DNA of 64,000 nt from Taenia hydatigena (taxonomy: Eukaryota > Platyhelminthes > Cestoda > Cyclophyllidea > Taeniidae): contig JADWOT020001185.1 in NCBI GenBank assembly GCA_036345935.2, forward strand, positions 223,054 through 287,053, written 5' to 3'. Shown piece after piece: positions 36,688-47,500 of the stretch. Each line of letters opens with the position of its first letter. Position 1 is the stretch's first letter. The notes beneath the pieces were generated by a model. The model was not told where the DNA came from. It did not search any database and saw only the letters and a program-made list of their open reading frames with translations. Both the position numbers and the translations under genes were made by a program.

Positions 36688-36771
36688 CTGTTGCGAGCAG
36701 AATTCGAACCTGCGCAGGGAATCCCTAGTGGACTTGTAGTCCATTGCTTTCAAATGCTATACACGACTAGA
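36688..36771 (-). pseudogene. Class II tRNA (Ser-type) relic, left arm
   Basis: This is the exact mirror of 50789-50872. See that entry for structure. Confidence 0.55.
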
Positions 36772-37270
36772 CACACAGTCTGAACCAAGTTAACGATGTC
36801 ACGTAAGCCTCAGCGCGACGTAGGAGAAGTGCGTCAATTTAAACATTCTAACATCAAGGCCGTACCCTTCAAGTCACTAATCGTAAACCCTGTGCATATG
36901 GTCAATGGGCTTGGAAGCGCTATTTACAAAAGTAATTTTACTCAAGAAAGATGTGACAAAAAAATCCCATCTCTAATGCATCGCCAGCCCTAAGATTGCT
37001 AATGCAACGTTACGGGGAGAAAAGCAAGAAGAAGCAAATCCCATCATTTAACAAGCCATACGGCATTGTGATTTTGCACACTCCCTAGGGGTCGTTACCA
37101 TCCTGTCAGTGCTAAATGGCAATGTTTCCCTTGGAACATATTTGACTAATAACTGAAGGCTGAAGATGAAATTTCAATGCATCGTATTAATGGAGCAAAC
37201 ATAGCTGATCTCACAAAAGCGTCAACTCGATTCTCACTTGACTAGTACAGGAAGAGACCACGAGTAATGA

Positions 37271-37350
37271 TAGCCCAGTGGTTAGTGCTGGTGGTTACAC
37301 ATTCGCTGCAGTTTGGCAAATTGCGAGGCTGGTTGAATTTGCGTCCATGT
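37271..37350 (+). pseudogene. tRNA-like relic with A box
   Basis: TAGCCCAGTGGTTAG (37271-37285) matches the tRNA A box, and GGTTGAATTTG near 37331 is a poor B-box match at about the right distance. The folded cloverleaf is not convincing. A tRNA-derived short interspersed element is the likeliest explanation. Mirror: 50210-50289, minus strand; left-flank paralogue at 14469-14483. Confidence 0.45.
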
Positions 37351-38182
37351 CCTAGTAGAACAAGCGTGACACACTTGTAAAAGCCATTCCAATCCCTTTC
37401 TCAGCCTTAGTTTGCAATAAGAAAATAAAAAAATTTTCATAGGATCATCATTAAAGCACTGCAAGTGCTGTGTGCGAACATTTCTTCCGCTCTTATTGTT
37501 CTACGGTAACTGGCTGTTAAGTTATAGCACCACTTTACTAGATCTTGCAATAGTTACTAACCCTCAAGAGATTTGTGGATTTGAATCATGACGCTTATGT
37601 TAGAGAGAGCTGATTATAAGTACAAAAGAGAAAATATCATTTGAAACAAAATTCTTAGGTTGATGCAACTTAACCAAGGGAACGGTAAGGCGTACTTTCT
37701 AGTCGATCGTGGTGGGAGACAACAATGCCTCGATGCCATCGTTGTGATGCCAAGACACGTGCTTCTAGAAAGACACAAGGCAACTTTAGCCTTCCTTCAC
37801 CTCCAGCCGCCCTGACTGGACACTGGGTTCGATACATTGGAGGAATAATTGTTAGTCCAAATTACGTGCAGCTGCAAAATGTCATCCCATTAATAGCAAT
37901 TCTTCGATGATGGCTTTCCCATGAATACACCTTTTCATTGCCGTGCGACGTAGGTAGGGAGGTGGCGCCTAAATGAGTGTGCTCGATGCCTTCCTTTAGC
38001 GAAGGAATGTGGACTTGTACTGGCCATTCTTGTCTGGATTCCACCAAAACATAGTAGTAAGTCGGGAAGGACCTTAAGAATTGTTGTAGTTTATCAAGCA
38101 CAACGATTCAGCCACCCTTGTTGTTTGTCAGCCTACATTCCAATCACATCCTCATCATTTAACCACTAAGTCAAAATTATTC

Positions 38183-38836
38183 GTGACTGCTTTGTGTGTG
38201 GGTTCCTCAAAACCGCAGACTACGAATTGCGGGGGACTACGTGCCCATCTAAATAACTTAAAAGCTCGTTATTTTCACCTCGATTGCCAGTTGCGCTTCA
38301 ACCACTTGTTGACTTGGCCGCTGGCAAACCGATCGCAGCAAGTTTTACTCATGTGCGAAGATATTTTTAGCTTGTCGGGATTTGTGCATTGCATTCACTT
38401 TATATCGGCGCTCATTTTCAGTTCATATTCTGTTGTCTGCACTTTTGCCAGAGGCAAGAAGTTAGGTAAGGAAAAGACAACACGAATTACTGGAATGCCA
38501 GGCATGCTATGCTGGTGAAACATTGGAAGTTAAACGTGTTCATTGAAGTTGATGGCATTAATCAATGGAACTCACTTGACGCAGTGCCGAGGAAGAACAA
38601 AAGAGGGTAAACTCACTTCTGTTAAGAAGAAAAAAGAGCAGATGAGGCAAAACAAAAAAAGGGTAAGTTTATTTAATGGTCGAAGCACTCTGCGCCTTCA
38701 CTTACACCTCCGCCATTCACCGGTGCATGTCGATTTCTACAGCGTTTCTTCAATTAGAGTATTCCCTCCAAGATCCATCCACCAGCCATCCAAACTAAGC
38801 GTAGGTGAAAGTGGATTTCCTAGACATATTCACTGA
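38183..38836 (+). other. Two open frames without recognisable family
   Basis: Frames at 38183-38518 and 38543-38836 (the latter with a Lys-rich patch KKKKEQMRQNKK) are open on the plus strand. They have no motifs and no clear splice pairing, and may be chance. The exact mirror copies are at 48724-49377, minus strand. Confidence 0.2.
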
Positions 38837-39858
38837 TGATGTCAGAAGATAATAGTTTATGACTTCCACAAACGCAGAATGCCATATGAGGCATCCTCTT
38901 CATCTGTCGGTGTTCGAATCACTTCACTATGCATGATGAGTCTTTTTGATCCGTTTCTGCACAGACAAATTGGAATCTTAGCTACATTACAGAAAAATCG
39001 CCACCGCTCTATGTGACACTCCTTGAACCGCTTTGCAGTGGTTTACGATCCTTTGTACCACTTCGATTCGGTTTTTGAACAGAGTGTGGTCTATAGAATA
39101 CACGCTTCAAGAGCATGAAGCCTACATATAATCCACGTAATTCGATAGACAATAAGACACTCAACAAATGATATAGCGCTTTTTAGTGTAGTAACTAAGG
39201 GATGACAATTTGCGGCTGGATAGTTGGGTGTCTATACCGAATGCGGCGAATTCTTAATCTCACAACCACACTTAAGCCTGTAGTCCGAATTCACTGATTT
39301 TGGCACGGCGACCTATTTACTTCTACTGCCACGGTGCTTGCATGAACATTCTCGTGAGTCTGTCAATGCTGCCTACTCTCCATATTGCAGCTTAACAGGC
39401 TCTCCAGCGCAACCACTCAAGCGACCCAATAACATGTGGCCATTCCACAGGCCTACAACTTCCTTGTAAACACACGTGTATGGACTACAAATACAAGTTG
39501 TCCCTGGATGAGAAACGCTGGTCCAACTATGCCTACTTCTGTTAACAACGTTCGTCCCGCAAGGAGATTTTGAAGTGGCAATCGGTGAGCAGCTACCTTT
39601 CCATGCTTTACACCGATCGGAATGTGTTTACTCCTATTCGGCATATGAGGTCATTTTCTTGAACTGTCAAATTTGAAAGAGATAAGGAACAGTTGCCACT
39701 TCGTTGGAAGCAGATAATATTTTAGCTGCTGTCCATCTTTCTCCTCAATTTCCCTGTTTATCACTCAAGTGTCCCTAATTTTATACCTGCTCTGTTGAAG
39801 ACGGGACGTGATGTTATACACCCAGAGATAATTTGGCTCCGTTTTACTGCTCTTGACA

Positions 39859-40059
39859 TCATATGTGGATTCGAAATTTACTGCAAGAAAATCCGTACAC
39901 AGCCACGACCTGAGAGGCTGTCACCATTTGTCCAGTTTCAAACTTGCCCACGGCGCGGTTCGACCAAACAATTGTGTTCTTGGGTCTACATTCTTGTTGT
40001 TGTTGGTGGTGCGTATGCATCCTCAGAGGACGTAGAAAAGACAGCACTGCCTCTGACAC
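39859..40059 (-). CDS. Exon-like frame near BRCT copy A (left arm)
   Basis: The minus-strand frame contains NTIVWSNRAVGKFETGQ and TASQVVAVYGFSCSKF. In the diverged duplicate at 21480-21600 the same positions can be read (for example SASQTVAV) but with stops, so this copy looks like the better-preserved one. It lies about 1 kb downstream of the BRCT-like exon on the same strand and may be a later exon of that gene or part of a neighbour. The mirror copy (47501-47701) differs by two of the three arm substitutions I found: one changes Ala to Thr, the other His to Leu. Confidence 0.3.
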   Translation of the reverse strand: MSEAVLSFLRPLRMHTHHQQQQECRPKNTIVWSNRAVGKFETGQMVTASQVVAVYGFSCSKFRIHI

Positions 40060-40654
40060 CTTACCGTGTCATTGAATAAACCCATGAGAGTCACTGGTCA
40101 GTTGGGAGGTTAGGCGTTCAGGTTGATGATTCGGCTGATCAGTCATTTTGCTCGCTGGCCGATGGCTAATTTAATCCCGAACAGCTAGCCATTTGATGTG
40201 ACTGCAGACAAACCAGGTACTGTGAAAGTGCGTCTCAACTTACTAGGTTGGCTTTGGCCTAGATTTGAAATCTGATTACGATTACGACTGCGGATCGTAG
40301 CACGTAACACTCACCGATCTCAAGTTGATGTCCCCTTATTTAAACAACATTTAGTGGGCATACGGTTGGTCACGAGAAATCAAAATCGCTGCCGTCTAAT
40401 TTTTAAATCTACATTCCTTAGTCGGCAACGTGGACTCAGCGTGTACACCGACCATTGTAAAGCGGCAAATAAAGTCGTAATTCGAATTGGGTGTTGAGAG
40501 GTAAACAGCAAATGTTGCGGCAGGAAAAATTCGTCATGGTGCGAGCGGGTGCATGCCACCAGATTTCTTGCGTGTGATTATGCAGTCTGCAAGAAAGCAG
40601 GCGAATTTAGGAATGTCTAGCCGCAAAATCAGACAACCCTAACTGACAGACTAA

Positions 40655-40885
40655 TTAAGTCACATAATGTAAGTGAACAGTCTTGGATGCATCGAATTGC
40701 ACTTCGAACTTATTAGCACTGTATAAATCCATGTTCTCACACGCGATGGTTAAATTTTGAGAAATAATGATGTCTTTGTAGCCTACAAGAACGCCTCTCA
40801 ACGACAATGGCACTAAGGGAATCAATTGCCTACGGCTTGGTAATTCCAAATCACTTCTATTTTGTCCCGAACCCACCCACTGCAC
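40655..40885 (-). CDS. Exon-like frame downstream of BRCT copy A (left arm)
   Basis: The minus-strand frame has a hydrophobic and polar pattern (LSLRGVLVGYKDIIISQNL, YSANKFEVQFDASKT) and ends in TAA. The duplicate near 22600-22790 keeps only scattered matches. It lies about 0.2 kb after the BRCT-like exon on the same strand, so it might be a further exon or 3' untranslated sequence. No domain is recognised. Mirror: 46675-46905, plus strand. Confidence 0.3.
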   Translation of the reverse strand: MQWVGSGQNRSDLELPSRRQLIPLVPLSLRGVLVGYKDIIISQNLTIACENMDLYSANKFEVQFDASKTVHLHYVT

Positions 40886-41109
40886 TAATAAAAAGCGGAG
40901 GACTTTTCAAGCATCAGTATATAGAATTTTATTTTTAAAACTTTGGGTACTTCATTGAATGCTGTCATAGACTGACTAGTCGTAAACATTCTTGGGCGTG
41001 TAAAGCTTCAGTCCTTTCCCATATGACATGGAGACAGGCCCACTGTACCATCTCCACTAAATTGATCGTCCAATTGTTTTGCCACCGGTTGCACCAAATG
41101 CGACAACTA

Positions 41110-41748
41110 TCAAATAACTTGAAAAAAAGGGAGAAAGTAAAAGCCATTTACGGCCTCGAACATCTTTTGCATGCAGTCCAAGTTCGGGAGGAAATCCAAT
41201 GTTTGCCACATCGAACCTGTCACAACAAGCGTTTGCTTTGACGTGAGGATGTCGCCTACAGCATTCAGGTGTCCACAGTCTCGATGTTCAAAATCCGGGC
41301 GATCAAGATATAAAATGACACAGTCATAATCACTCAGCTGCATCCTTTCTCTTCCTTCTTCACCTTCGTCAGACCATTCACGCATGTCCAGTACGGTGCC
41401 ACCTGCTGCCATCAAGAATGGATTCCACTGGTCTGAAAAGTTGGGAACGTCCTTAGACACATCCAAGAAGAGACGGGTGGGGGAAGCAGAACGCAGTACT
41501 GCCAAATCGCATTTGTAGCGCCTCATCCCATACGGCGAAGTTTTCGTGCAGCGACATGGTGTGGTGATCAAACAGCTGATCGGAGCTCGTGCATTATCAG
41601 GAAACTCTCCCGACGCGAGGCCACAAAAGAACTCCTCTACGTTATCGTAATGCTCTCTTGCACGATCAAAATAATGAGAGTGCCCCTCCGCGTTTGTAAA
41701 GAAAAGCATCCTGCAGATGTGTACGTCCAGCCATTTTATATCCTTCAC
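41110..41748 (-). CDS. BRCT-like exon, copy A (left arm), TP53BP1-type
   Basis: This is a 212-codon minus-strand frame, open further upstream to about 41842 on the plus-strand scale. Its second half has the BRCT pattern: a first strand TRLFLDVSKDV, NFSDQWNPFLMAAGGTV (helix then GG turn), a strand YDCVILYLD, a helix, then QTLVVTGSMWQTLDF with the conserved Trp. The NF-x3-W-x3-LM-x2-GG spacing recalls the second BRCT of TP53BP1, a chromatin-bound DNA-damage mediator. The first half (CRMLF, FFCGLASGEF, CLITTPCRC) may correspond to the end of a first BRCT, more weakly. The family assignment is from memory of the family pattern. The exon would act in the nucleus if the assignment is right. The probable upstream exon lies in the spacer. 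Confidence 0.55.
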   Translation of the reverse strand: MKDIKWLDVHICRMLFFTNAEGHSHYFDRAREHYDNVEEFFCGLASGEFPDNARAPISCLITTPCRCTKTSPYGMRRYKCDLAVLRSASPTRLFLDVSKDVPNFSDQWNPFLMAAGGTVLDMREWSDEGEEGRERMQLSDYDCVILYLDRPDFEHRDCGHLNAVGDILTSKQTLVVTGSMWQTLDFLPNLDCMQKMFEAVNGFYFLPFFQVI

Positions 41749-42589
41749 ACTGTGGTGGATACTAAGAGTTTGGATAGGAATGTCTTGATACAGCCGCTCA
41801 CGTGTTGATCCCTCCCAAAACGGTACACTTATTGGTGAATTTCAGCAACTGCCGGAGAGGAGATAAATGCGGAAGGGATTTAATAAGGTCATTTAATGAA
41901 CGCAGAGTTAATCGAACTGACCTGAGACATTACCACGAAAAATCTGATGAAAACTATCCTACTGAAGCCTCTTTTATGCGACGAGTGATCATCAGCATCC
42001 AGTTCTAGTCACTCCTCTCATCCACTTAATCAGCAAAGCTCAACGACCAACTAATATTCTCAGGTGATACTTAGATCTGTTTGAAAGGATATGTGCAAGT
42101 TCTGGCTGCACGTTCTTGTAATTTACAATGATATTGTGTAGATTTATTCATCATTAGTAGAAAAACTGTCAGATTTTTAAAAGTAATTTTTGGAGCACAA
42201 TGCATTAAAAGTTGAGGCACCTTGTGACGTAATCAGCGAATCGATGTGAGGAAGTTGTTATTTATACAGCAAATAGGACGTGGGCGACTATGCTCATGGG
42301 CAGGTATGCATTCACACCTTCGAGGTGTTGGCTAATCTAATGCAGATTGAAGTGTGCGTGCCTTTGCATGGCTTTAGAAAATAGGTCAACGGTAACGCAT
42401 TTAGCTGTTGCTAGCCCGATTCAATCAAACATAGTAAAGGTCTTCTTCAAATGAAGCAGCGCTATGCGGATGGTGTGGATGTGTGTAAATTTGCATTGAT
42501 ATTCGATACTGTGGACGTTCCAAGCAGCTGCAGCTGATTGAGGTAAGTAGGCAAGCCTTTACATGATTACCCCCTCCAGTCACCCTTGA

Positions 42590-44970
42590 ACGTACCTATG
42601 GACGGGGTTTGGACCTCGTTCCAAGTTTAGATGACGTAATATTGTATCCCGGAAATCATTCGACTCATTTTCAATGCTTTGGAAACCGCTTTTGGATTTG
42701 GATTTTGCTGCGTAAACTACCAATATAGTCCAGGCCTCGTAGTTACTTTACGTCATTTTAGGGCTAACTACTACCACTGTTACCCTTTCATTTATCGCAG
42801 AGTAGCCATTCCTTCCTCTCCTCTTCGTCCCCAAGAATTTCCTTTTTACAATAAATTTTTCATTTAATCAAAATGCAACCTTACCTTTCGAAAAAGCTTC
42901 TTTGCGTTTTGTTAAATAGGCCATGTCCTTGGCCTTAGTGCCTTTGAATCCACTGTTTTTAACCTCATCCAACCTACCTGCCTACCTTCACACATATGTG
43001 ACACTTGCAATTGTAGTCGAACCACCTAACAGGGTTCCTTCCATTTTCTTTCGCGTTTTGCTTCTTTTTTTTTCTTTTTGCTTGTGTAAAATTAGTTATT
43101 TATTTGTCATCCAACCTTCACCTCTTTCCACCCACCACCATCACGTCTACTGACCCTCCCTTCTACCTCCTTCTCCTTCGTCTCTTCTTTCTCTCTTTCC
43201 TCATGCACCTTCTTTTCGTTGTTTTCGTTTTTATCCTATTATTTGTATCTTGCAATTATGAAGGGGAAGGTAAGGGTTCCTTTGTTCTTCCTCTCGCTCC
43301 CTCCCTCCTTACCTTTCATTAATATACTTGTACTACGCACCTCATTAGATTGCCACAAATCGTTCTTTCATTGCATCTCGTTCTTAAAAAGAAAATCTAA
43401 AAGATTTTAGAACTGCGAGCCAAATACTCTCTCCCTTCTTCATTCATAAACTTAATTCGCTCAAGTTCGCCTGTACTGTTTTTTTTTCTTTTCGCCATTT
43501 TTCCACCATCACAAATATGTGACACATTTATTTACTTTCCTTTTATCTACTCCCAAATCTCTCATATCAATCCATTGCGTGTATGACGTTCCTTCCATTT
43601 CAGTCTTTCTTTTTTATCCTTTTTGTTTCCTTCTTTTACGACGCTCTTCGCAAGTGAAATGCAATCATTTTTTTACCATTTTCCTACTTTCATTTAATGT
43701 TGGCGTATTGTTCCTATAATTCCTTTTATATTTTTATCATGGATACTGTTATTTTAAGTCTCATGCATGTGCTTCTACATCACAGCCTTTTCTTTTAATT
43801 CCACTAACCAACATTCCCTCCTCCTCTCCTTCCTCCACTTTCCCTGCCTACTCGCCTAACACTTCATTGACACAAACAAGCGCTCGCCTTCATTGCCACG
43901 CATTTACTTCATCGTCGCAGACGCCTTGTTCTCCTCCTCATTTCCTTTTCCCGCTCCTCTTCTTCCCTACTCCTTCTTTCCAATTACCCATTTATGCACC
44001 GCAGAAGCCTTCTTACATTCCCACTCTCATTTACCACGCCAATCTCCTCCTCCTCTATTGTCATACGCGTACCAGATAGCAGCGAAATGAAGTCCTCTTT
44101 TTAAACATGGAAGAAATTAGGGTAGGCAGTCAGGCAGGTTCTACTCACACCTTCCTTTTGCCTATGCAGCTTGTGCTACTTGCACCTCCTTTTGCTTCCT
44201 TTTATTTGCCTATTACATTTCCCCGTTTAAATGCCTGCACCTTCTAAGAAAATTTAATCTTGTTCTTTAATTTGCGTCTCTTTTTCCTGCACACTAGACA
44301 TGTCACTTACCTTCTCTTGCTCACACTCCGAGTAGTAGTTGCAGTGGACCACCCAGTGCCTACCTCATTTATTACCCTCAAGCCCACCCACCCCAAGCAC
44401 TTACCACTGCTACTACTATTACTCCTATTATTTCGCATTCATAGTCCATCTTATCTACCAACTGGGTGTAAATACGTAAACAACAAAGAAAGTCTGCTGA
44501 ATCTGCATCGACTTTTCCCAGTAATATCGCCTTTAAAGCTATGCATTTATACAATCCCATACACACTGAGAGCAATCGAAAGACGGAATTTGGTCACCTG
44601 GGGACAAGGTCTTAAACCAGTTTCACTCCTACCGCATTACCACGCACTGCCGATTATACCAGCGCATTGCACAAATTGTTTTTTTTCTCACGGTTGATAG
44701 AATTTCAAGCAAAGACCTGCAATGGCAGCCAAACAAGGACTGCATTTCATTGCCTCGTTATTAGACTCTGAGCACTTCAGTGCGCTGACCATAAGACTCG
44801 AAAATGACCTCAGGAAGAGAAACTTCTGTGCCCCTTGGCCGATGTCCGTACTACGCGCTGGAGTATCAGTAAACAAAAAGTCAAGAGATTGAGGCAATGA
44901 ATCGGCTTCGTCTGCGCCCTTCTGCAGGATACCCATGCGCCTGTTCTTAGCCACATGCAACACTGCGTGG
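42590..44970. other. Unique spacer of the inverted duplication
   Basis: These 2381 bp are present once. Between about 42900 and 44250 the plus strand is strongly pyrimidine-rich (many TTTCC/CCTCC runs). Frames there are low-complexity Leu/Phe/Ser shadows and I do not call them genes. Two GTCAC-type motifs occur, TTCAC-ACATAT-GTGAC at 42987-43002 and ATCAC-AAATAT-GTGAC at 43508-43523. A minus-strand exon candidate occupies 44688-44963. Junctions fall at 42589/42590 and 44970/44971. I see no target-site duplication or transposon end there. Confidence 0.9.
44688..44963 (-). CDS. Exon candidate in spacer, possibly the start of the tandem BRCT
   Basis: This minus-strand frame has good protein character: DEADSLPQSLDF, then GQGAQKFLFLRSFSSLMVS, then CSESNNEAM. 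The AQKFLFLRSFSSLM segment resembles the strand that opens the first BRCT of TP53BP1-like proteins (a hydrophobic LFLxxxFxLT pattern after a Pro/Gly-rich linker). A CAG/GTCTTT donor could end it after ALAAIA-type residues. Transcription on this strand would run next into left-arm BRCT copy A (41748 down to 41110), so these could be consecutive exons of one gene. The right arm begins seven bases upstream of this frame, so the right-arm copy has no such exon beside it in the same sense. Confidence 0.4.
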   Translation of the reverse strand: MLHVAKNRRMGILQKGADEADSLPQSLDFLFTDTPARSTDIGQGAQKFLFLRSFSSLMVSALKCSESNNEAMKCSPCLAAIAGLCLKFYQP

Positions 44971-45732
44971 TCAAGGGTGACTGGAGGGGGTAATCATGTA
45001 AAGGCTTGCCTACTTACCTCAATCAGCTGCAGCTGCTTGGAACGTCCACAGTATCGAATATCAATGCAAATTTACACACATCCACACCATCCGCATAGCG
45101 CTGCTTCATTTGAAGAAGACCTTTACTATGTTTGATTGAATCGGGCTAGCAACAGCTAAATGCGTTACCGTTGACCTATTTTCTAAAGCCATGCAAAGGC
45201 ACGCACACTTCAATCTGCATTAGATTAGCCAACACCTCGAAGGTGTGAATGCATACCTGCCCATGAGCATAGTCGCCCACGTCCTATTTGCTGTATAAAT
45301 AACAACTTCCTCACATCGATTCGCTGATTACGTCACAAGGTGCCTCAACTTTTAATGCATTGTGCTCCAAAAATTACTTTTAAAAATCTGACAGTTTTTC
45401 TACTAATGATGAATAAATCTACACAATATCATTGTAAATTACAAGAACGTGCAGCCAGAACTTGCACATATCCTTTCAAACAGATCTAAGTATCACCTGA
45501 GAATATTAGTTGGTCGTTGAGCTTTGCTGATTAAGTGGATGAGAGGAGTGACTAGAACTGGATGCTGATGATCACTCGTCGCATAAAAGAGGCTTCAGTA
45601 GGATAGTTTTCATCAGATTTTTCGTGGTAATGTCTCAGGTCAGTTCGATTAACTCTGCGTTCATTAAATGACCTTATTAAATCCCTTCCGCATTTATCTC
45701 CTCTCCGGCAGTTGCTGAAATTCACCAATAAG

Positions 45733-46450
45733 TGTACCGTTTTGGGAGGGATCAACACGTGAGCGGCTGTATCAAGACATTCCTATCCAAACTCTTAGTA
45801 TCCACCACAGTGTGAAGGATATAAAATGGCTGGACGTACACATCTGCAGGATGCTTTTCTTTACAAACGCGGAGGGGCACTCTCATTATTTTGATCGTGC
45901 AAGAGAGCATTACGATAACGTAGAGGAGTTCTTTTGTGGCCTCGCGTCGGGAGAGTTTCCTGATAATGCACGAGCTCCGATCAGCTGTTTGATCACCACA
46001 CCATGTCGCTGCACGAAAACTTCGCCGTATGGGATGAGGCGCTACAAATGCGATTTGGCAGTACTGCGTTCTGCTTCCCCCACCCGTCTCTTCTTGGATG
46101 TGTCTAAGGACGTTCCCAACTTTTCAGACCAGTGGAATCCATTCTTGATGGCAGCAGGTGGCACCGTACTGGACATGCGTGAATGGTCTGACGAAGGTGA
46201 AGAAGGAAGAGAAAGGATGCAGCTGAGTGATTATGACTGTGTCATTTTATATCTTGATCGCCCGGATTTTGAACATCGAGACTGTGGACACCTGAATGCT
46301 GTAGGCGACATCCTCACGTCAAAGCAAACGCTTGTTGTGACAGGTTCGATGTGGCAAACATTGGATTTCCTCCCGAACTTGGACTGCATGCAAAAGATGT
46401 TCGAGGCCGTAAATGGCTTTTACTTTCTCCCTTTTTTTCAAGTTATTTGA
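45733..46450 (+). CDS. BRCT-like exon, copy A (right arm)
   Basis: It is identical in translation to the left-arm copy. The frame is bounded upstream by a TGA at 45716-45718. An AG at 45731-45732 could be the acceptor and adds VPFWEGSTRERLYQDI ahead of the BRCT part. These residues align with EESSGEWLNQGIPMQ of copy B, so they are likely coding. The stop lies just after FLPFFQVI. The sequence upstream on this strand is the spacer in the opposite sense to its exon candidate, so unless other exons exist this copy is probably cut off from its 5' part. Confidence 0.55.
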
Positions 46451-46674
46451 TAGTTGTCGCATTTGGTGCAACCGGTGGCAAAACAATTGGACGATCAATT
46501 TAGTGGAGATGGTACAGTGGGCCTGTCTCCATGTCATATGGGAAAGGACTGAAGCTTTACACGCCCAAGAATGTTTACGACTAGTCAGTCTATGACAGCA
46601 TTCAATGAAGTACCCAAAGTTTTAAAAATAAAATTCTATATACTGATGCTTGAAAAGTCCTCCGCTTTTTATTA

Positions 46675-46905
46675 GTGCAGTGGGTGGGTTCGGGACAAAA
46701 TAGAAGTGATTTGGAATTACCAAGCCGTAGGCAATTGATTCCCTTAGTGCCATTGTCGTTGAGAGGCGTTCTTGTAGGCTACAAAGACATCATTATTTCT
46801 CAAAATTTAACCATCGCGTGTGAGAACATGGATTTATACAGTGCTAATAAGTTCGAAGTGCAATTCGATGCATCCAAGACTGTTCACTTACATTATGTGA
46901 CTTAA
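46675..46905 (+). CDS. Exon-like frame downstream of BRCT copy A (right arm)
   Basis: Exact mirror of 40655-40885, with the same peptide (LVGYKDIIISQNLTIACEN). See that entry. Confidence 0.3.
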   Translation: MQWVGSGQNRSDLELPSRRQLIPLVPLSLRGVLVGYKDIIISQNLTIACENMDLYSANKFEVQFDASKTVHLHYVT

Positions 46906-47500
46906 TTAGTCTGTCAGTTAGGGTTGTCTGATTTTGCGGCTAGACATTCCTAAATTCGCCTGCTTTCTTGCAGACTGCATAATCACACGCAAGAAATCTG
47001 GTGGCATGCACCCGCTCGCACCATGACGAATTTTTCCTGCCGCAACATTTGCTGTTTACCTCTCAACACCCAATTCGAATTACGACTTTATTTGCCGCTT
47101 TACAATGGTCGGTGTACACGCTGAGTCCACGTTGCCGACTAAGGAATGTAGATTTAAAAATTAGACGGCAGCGATTTTGATTTCTCGTGACCAACCGTAT
47201 GCCCACTAAATGTTGTTTAAATAAGGGGACATCAACTTGAGATCGGTGAGTGTTACGTGCTACGATCCGCAGTCGTAATCGTAATCAGATTTCAAATCTA
47301 GGCCAAAGCCAACCTAGTAAGTTGAGACGCACTTTCACAGTACCTGGTTTGTCTGCAGTCACATCAAATGGCTAGCTGTTCGGGATTAAATTAGCCATCG
47401 GCCAGCGAGCAAAATGACTGATCAGCCGAATCATCAACCTGAACGCCTAACCTCCCAACTGACCAGTGACTCTCATGGGTTTATTCAATGACACGGTAAG

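Larger units (their letters stand above)
36130..38140 (-). repeat. Old segmental duplicate in the left arm
   Basis: This block is inverted relative to the left-flank copy 12040-15580 and contains both tRNA-like relics. The exact palindrome mirror is 49420-51430. Confidence 0.75.
23560..42589 (+). repeat. Left arm of a giant near-perfect inverted duplication
   Basis: Every base checked matches the reverse complement of 44971-64000, with mirror coordinates summing to 87560. The outer checked pair (23560 with 64000) and the inner pair (42589 with 44971) both fit, so there is no net length difference over 19,030 bp. Substitutions noticed are 29629/57931, 39954/47606 and 40016/47544. The last one turns a Tyr codon in a plus-strand frame into a stop. 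Identity is thus near 99.98% in what I compared. The arm presumably extends further left than 23560; this cannot be tested because the right arm meets the window end. Confidence 0.95.

Noticed and set aside
38183..38518. Perfectly conserved frames in both arms as evidence for selection
   Set aside because: All sequence, coding or not, is nearly identical between arms, so conservation between arms carries no information about function.
43104..44697. Several Leu/Phe/Ser-rich frames in the spacer as genes
   Set aside because: They follow from the pyrimidine skew and lack motifs, starts and paired splice sites.
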